A stretch of 64,000 bases of DNA from Hyphomicrobiales bacterium (GTDB taxonomy: Bacteria; Pseudomonadota; Alphaproteobacteria; Rhizobiales; Beijerinckiaceae): positions 124,001 through 188,000 of the forward strand of contig JAIXTM010000005.1 in the NCBI GenBank assembly GCA_027483945.1. The letters are read 5' to 3'. A model generated the notes under the pieces. The model was not told the origin of the DNA. It worked only from the letters and a program-made list of their open reading frames with translations, and searched no databases. Numbering within the stretch: the stretch's first letter is position 1; each line of letters opens with the position of its first letter. Below, one piece after another: positions 61,142-64,000 of this stretch. The translations under genes were made by a program, and so were the position numbers.

Positions 61142-61927
61142 TCAAAGGTCGAGGTCGACCGAGACCGGCACGTGGTCGGAGGGTTTCTCCAGCGCGCGCA
61201 TCTCCTTGTGGATCACGACGCCCCGAAGCCGGTCGGCAGCCTGCGGCGAAAGCAGCAGGTGGTCGATGCGGATGCCATGGTTCCGCTGCCAGGCGCCGGC
61301 CTGATAGTCCCAGAACGTGTAGAGGTCGCCGGCATCGCTGGTGGCGCGCAGGGCGTCGGTGAAGCCCAAAGCCAGCAATTCCCGGAACTTCTGCCGGGAC
61401 TCGGGCTGGAACAGCGCATCGTCGACCCAGGCCTTCGGGTCCTTCGCGTCCCGCGGCTCGGGAATGACGTTGTAATCGCCCGCGAGGATCAGCGGTTCCT
61501 CGTAGGCGAGGAGGCCGCGTGCATGGGCGATGAGCCGGTCCATCCAGGCGAGCTTGTAGGCGAATTTCTCGGTGCCGATCGGGTTGCCGTTGGGCAGGTA
61601 GATCGAGGCGACGCGGGCGATGCCCTTGCCTGCGGGGACGACGCCCTCAACGTACCGCGCCTGGAGGTCCTCCACCCCGCCCGGCAGGCCGGACACGGCC
61701 TCCTCCTGGAAGCTGGCGCGGGAGAGGATCGCGACGCCGTTGAAGCCCTTCTGGCCGTGGACGGCGGCGGTGTAGCCTTCCGCCTCCACCTCCGCGCGGG
61801 GGAAGGCCTCGTCCATGCATTTCAGTTCCTGCAGGCACAGGACGTCGGGCTTGGCCTCCCGCAGGAAGCCGACGAGGTGCTCCAGGCGCTGGCGCACGGA
61901 ATTGACGTTCCAGGTGGTGACGCGCAT
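61142..61927 (-). CDS. xth: Exodeoxyribonuclease III
   Basis: AP endonuclease/3'-5' exonuclease for base-excision repair, 261 aa from the ATG at 61927. Family blocks: MRVTTWNVNSVRQRLEHL, DVLCLQELKCMDEAFP (catalytic Glu), GKGIARVASIYLPNGNPIG, LAGDYNVIPEPRD (DN), ATSDAGDLYTFWDYQAGAW and GIRIDHLLLSP, with C-terminal SDHVPVSVDLDL (catalytic His). It is downstream of the lrgA-lrgB pair by 8 bases and may be cotranscribed. Confidence 0.95.
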   Translation of the reverse strand: MRVTTWNVNSVRQRLEHLVGFLREAKPDVLCLQELKCMDEAFPRAEVEAEGYTAAVHGQKGFNGVAILSRASFQEEAVSGLPGGVEDLQARYVEGVVPAGKGIARVASIYLPNGNPIGTEKFAYKLAWMDRLIAHARGLLAYEEPLILAGDYNVIPEPRDAKDPKAWVDDALFQPESRQKFRELLALGFTDALRATSDAGDLYTFWDYQAGAWQRNHGIRIDHLLLSPQAADRLRGVVIHKEMRALEKPSDHVPVSVDLDL

Positions 61928-61935
61928 GGCGGTTC

Positions 61936-62652
61936 CTATCCGAAGACCCGCAGCACGAGCGGGACGATGAGGGCCGTCAGGAGCCCGTTCAGGCCCATGG
62001 CGATCCCGGCGAAGATGCCCGAGAGCGGGTTGACCTGAAAGGCCCGCGCCGTGCCGATGCCGTGGGAGGCAAGGCCCGCCGCGAAGCCCCGCGCCCGCGG
62101 ATCGGCGATGCGCAGGAGGTTCATCAGCGGCGTGACGAGCACGGCGCCGGCGATGCCGGTGGCGATGACGAGCGTCGCGGTGAGCGAGGGCTCGCCGCCG
62201 AGCTCCCGCGAGATGCCCATGGCGATGGCGGCCGTCACCGATTTCGGCGCCAGCGCGACGATGACCGGCCAGGGCGCGCCGAACGCGAAGGCGATGGCCA
62301 CGGCCGAGACAACGGCGACGACCCCGCCCGCGACGAGCGCCGCCAGGATCGGCAAGGCCGCGCGGCGCACCTCCGGCCAGTGCCGGTAGAGTGGCACGGC
62401 GAGGGCGACCGTCGCGGGACCGAGCAGGAAATGCACGAATTGCGCGCCCTCGAAATAGGTCTCGAAGGGCGTGCCGCTGACGGAGAGGAGGGTGGCCACG
62501 ACCGCCACCGCGATGAGGACCGGATTGGCCAGCGGATGCCGCCCGAGGGCCGCGCTGAGCCGATCCGCCGCGGCATAGGCGGCAAGCGTCACCGTCAGCC
62601 ACAGGAGAGGGCTGGCGGCGAGATAGACCCAGAGCGTTTCGGCCGGGCTCAT
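61936..62652 (-). CDS. lrgB: LrgB-family membrane protein
   Basis: A 238-aa polytopic inner-membrane protein of the LrgB/CidB family. Characteristic segments: ANPVLIAVAVVATLLSVSGTPFETYFEGA, FLLGPATVALAVPLYRHWPE, VVAVVSAVAIAFAFG, LAPKSVTAAIAMGISRELGG, LVTPLMNLLRIADPRARGFAAGLASHGIGTARAFQ. LrgAB-type systems have been linked to murein hydrolase control, and related proteins to glycolate/pyruvate transport; role here unknown. Its start at 62652 overlaps the lrgA stop as ATGA, so the two are translationally coupled. Confidence 0.92.
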   Translation of the reverse strand: MSPAETLWVYLAASPLLWLTVTLAAYAAADRLSAALGRHPLANPVLIAVAVVATLLSVSGTPFETYFEGAQFVHFLLGPATVALAVPLYRHWPEVRRAALPILAALVAGGVVAVVSAVAIAFAFGAPWPVIVALAPKSVTAAIAMGISRELGGEPSLTATLVIATGIAGAVLVTPLMNLLRIADPRARGFAAGLASHGIGTARAFQVNPLSGIFAGIAMGLNGLLTALIVPLVLRVFG

Positions 62653-63029
62653 GGCGCGCCGCCGCGGTCGGTCATGCGGGCGACCGCGCGGAAGACGAGG
62701 GCGGAGACGACGAGGGTCAGCGCGGTCGAGACCAGCAGGGCCACGACGAGGCCCGTGCCGTGCTGCATCATCGTGCCGGCATGGCGGACGATGCCGGTGC
62801 CGGCCGGGACAAAAAGGAGCGACAGGTTCGCCAGCAGCACGCCCGCCACCGTGCCGAGCGGCGTCGTGTCCACGGGCGCCGCTTCCGGCCGCAGGCGCCC
62901 GCGCAGGGCGAGCGCGCCGACCATCAGGACGAGGCCGATCACCGGACCGGGCACGGGCAGGCCCAGGAAGCGGGCCAAGGCCTCCCCGGCGAGCTGGCAG
63001 AGAAGCAGCGCAAGGACCGCGCCGATCAT
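62649..63029 (-). CDS. lrgA: LrgA/CidA-family membrane protein
   Basis: A 126-aa four-helix membrane protein of the LrgA/CidA family: LLCQLAGEALARFLGLPVPGPVIGLVL is the diagnostic segment, followed by LANLSLLFVPAGTGIVRHAG (the conserved FVP..V block) and a C-terminal hydrophobic pair. The start at 63029 overlaps the stop of the upstream SGNH-like gene (ATGA at 63026-63029). Forms an operon with lrgB. Confidence 0.92.
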   Translation of the reverse strand: MIGAVLALLLCQLAGEALARFLGLPVPGPVIGLVLMVGALALRGRLRPEAAPVDTTPLGTVAGVLLANLSLLFVPAGTGIVRHAGTMMQHGTGLVVALLVSTALTLVVSALVFRAVARMTDRGGAP

Positions 63030-64000
63030 GGCAGGACCCGCCAGTTCGGCCCGCCGCGCGCGCCGGACGCGGCAAGGGCCAGGACGTCCACGACCGAATG
63101 CGCCACCGGCAGGCGCACATGCAGCGGATCCCAATAGTTGGAATCCTCCACCGTCAGCGGCGTGGGGTAGCGGAAATCCACCAGCAGCGCGCCGTGGCTC
63201 CGGGCGATGGCCGCGATGCGCGCCTTGCAGCTGTCCTCGCGGGCCATGTCGGTCTCGCTCGCCTGCGACACGACATGGACCGGCGGTAGGACGAGGATGG
63301 CGCGGGTGATCGGCGGCGCGGCGGCGAGCGTCTCCTCCAGCCAGGCGAGCGCCGGAAAGGCATCGGGCGGCGCGCTGTCCACCGGCGCGGCCGGCGCCCG
63401 CGGGCGCGGCGGCTCGGCGGGACGCCCGGCGGCGCCCCAGATGTGGAACCGCGCGCGGGCGAGGTCGTAGGCCCCCTCCGGCGGCGTGAAGACCTCGAAC
63501 CCGTCGGCGCGCATCCGCTCCGGCAGCAGGCCGACGCGGTGGGCGGCGTGGCGGATCGCGATTTCCACCGTCTGGAAATTGGCGAGGCGGAACCAGTCGG
63601 TGCCGCCCAGCTCGTCATAGAGCCAGGGCGGGAAGGAGCGGAAGGTGATGCGCTTTCCCGGCGCGTCCGCGTCGCGCTCGCACCAGGTGCGGTCGATGCC
63701 GAAGATCAGGGTGCGCGGCCCGGCGATCTCGCGCAGGAAGAGCCCCGCCGCCTGCGTCTGTTCCCACGGCGTCGCCGCGTTCATGGCGAGGTTGGCGAAG
63801 CGCCCGCCGAGAACCCTATCGAGGCGCTCCGGATCCAGCAGCCGCAGCGTCGACGTGCCGAACACGGCGGAATCGTAGATCCGCGAGCGCACGATTTGCG
63901 GATACATGAAGCGCTGGTTCGTATCCATGATCGGGCCCGGCGCCCGGCCCGGCGCCGCCCGCAGGCCATAAGGATCGGCGATGATGGCGACCGCCAGCAG
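63026..64000 (-). CDS. Membrane-anchored SGNH-hydrolase-like protein (5' truncated at right edge)
   Basis: The frame runs to the window end, so the start is missing; 324 residues are visible and the ATG at 63928 is internal. The visible N-terminus, LLAVAIIADPYGLRAAPG, is the end of a hydrophobic anchor. SGNH/AlgX-like traits: IYDSAVFGTSTLRLL (Ser of block I), NLAMNAATPWEQ, IFGIDRTWCE, and near the C-terminus DFRYPTPLTVEDSNYWDPLHVRL with the D-x-x-H pair. AlgX-like proteins acetylate or esterify exported polysaccharides, but the present protein has no known substrate. Its stop overlaps lrgA by 4 bases, so it belongs to the lrgA-lrgB operon. Confidence 0.72.
   Translation of the reverse strand: MLAVAIIADPYGLRAAPGRAPGPIMDTNQRFMYPQIVRSRIYDSAVFGTSTLRLLDPERLDRVLGGRFANLAMNAATPWEQTQAAGLFLREIAGPRTLIFGIDRTWCERDADAPGKRITFRSFPPWLYDELGGTDWFRLANFQTVEIAIRHAAHRVGLLPERMRADGFEVFTPPEGAYDLARARFHIWGAAGRPAEPPRPRAPAAPVDSAPPDAFPALAWLEETLAAAPPITRAILVLPPVHVVSQASETDMAREDSCKARIAAIARSHGALLVDFRYPTPLTVEDSNYWDPLHVRLPVAHSVVDVLALAASGARGGPNWRVLP

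Overview
This 64 kb window is a gene-dense, high-GC chromosomal segment with almost no spacing between genes. It comes from an alphaproteobacterium, most likely Hyphomicrobiales (Rhizobiales). The evidence is gene content (NDUFA12-type complex I protein, DUF2155 and DUF1236 proteins, an ExoR-like Sel1 protein, RNase E with an insert in its S1 domain, class II NrdJ) and regulatory sites (GGAAC-N16-CGTT promoters of the EcfG type, an Irr-like palindrome before suf, tandem NrdR boxes before nrdJ). I see no tRNA or rRNA gene, IS element, prophage or CRISPR array. Genus cannot be decided from the sequence alone.

Layout. 1-7.3 kb: end of a BMP-family ABC substrate-binding gene, a DHFR/RibD-like protein, a lytic transglycosylase, a cupin, a DUF1236 protein, a GGDEF-EAL protein and several small genes. 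Three EcfG-type promoters in 5.6 kb drive a 49-aa membrane peptide, the DUF1236 protein and a two-gene operon of small disordered proteins; this looks like a cluster of general-stress genes. 7.4-11.4 kb: nrdJ with a tandem NrdR operator. 11.7-23.8 kb: NDUFA12, DUF72, sensor kinase, DUF2155, aat, a large two-domain membrane protein, accC, accB, aroQ, a DsbA-like protein and an M48 protease. The aroQ-accB-accC and aat-DUF2155-NDUFA12 genes look like one ancestral neighbourhood, interrupted by the lower-GC membrane gene (flippase-like half fused to an O-antigen-ligase-like half) and by the kinase/DUF72 pair.

23.9-43.3 kb is mostly envelope and housekeeping: aminotransferase, MFS exporter, RNase E, AmiC-type amidase, penicillin-binding protein 1A, prfB with its programmed +1 frameshift, M23 peptidase, peroxiredoxin, a giant AsmA-like protein, tyrS and anmK. 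The amidase, PBP1A, M23 and lytic transglycosylase genes together with anmK cover peptidoglycan synthesis, cleavage and recycling. 43.3-51.6 kb: an alpha/beta hydrolase and a complete suf operon (IscS-like cysteine desulfurase, sufB, an uncharacterised 142-aa protein, sufC, sufD, sufS, sufT-like, sufA/iscA) behind an Irr-like operator.

51.6-64 kb: TfoX-like protein, diguanylate cyclase, DEAD-box helicase, alpha/beta hydrolase, ExoR-like regulator, a CHASE2-adenylate cyclase divergent from two tandem FecR-domain proteins, exonuclease III, and an lrgA-lrgB pair overlapping the gene of a membrane-anchored SGNH-like protein that runs off the right edge. The less ordinary items are the fused flippase/ligase gene, the unknown suf-embedded protein, the EcfG small-gene set, the FecR/FecR/CHASE2-cyclase module and the SGNH-LrgAB operon. 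None is proven to be a new system.
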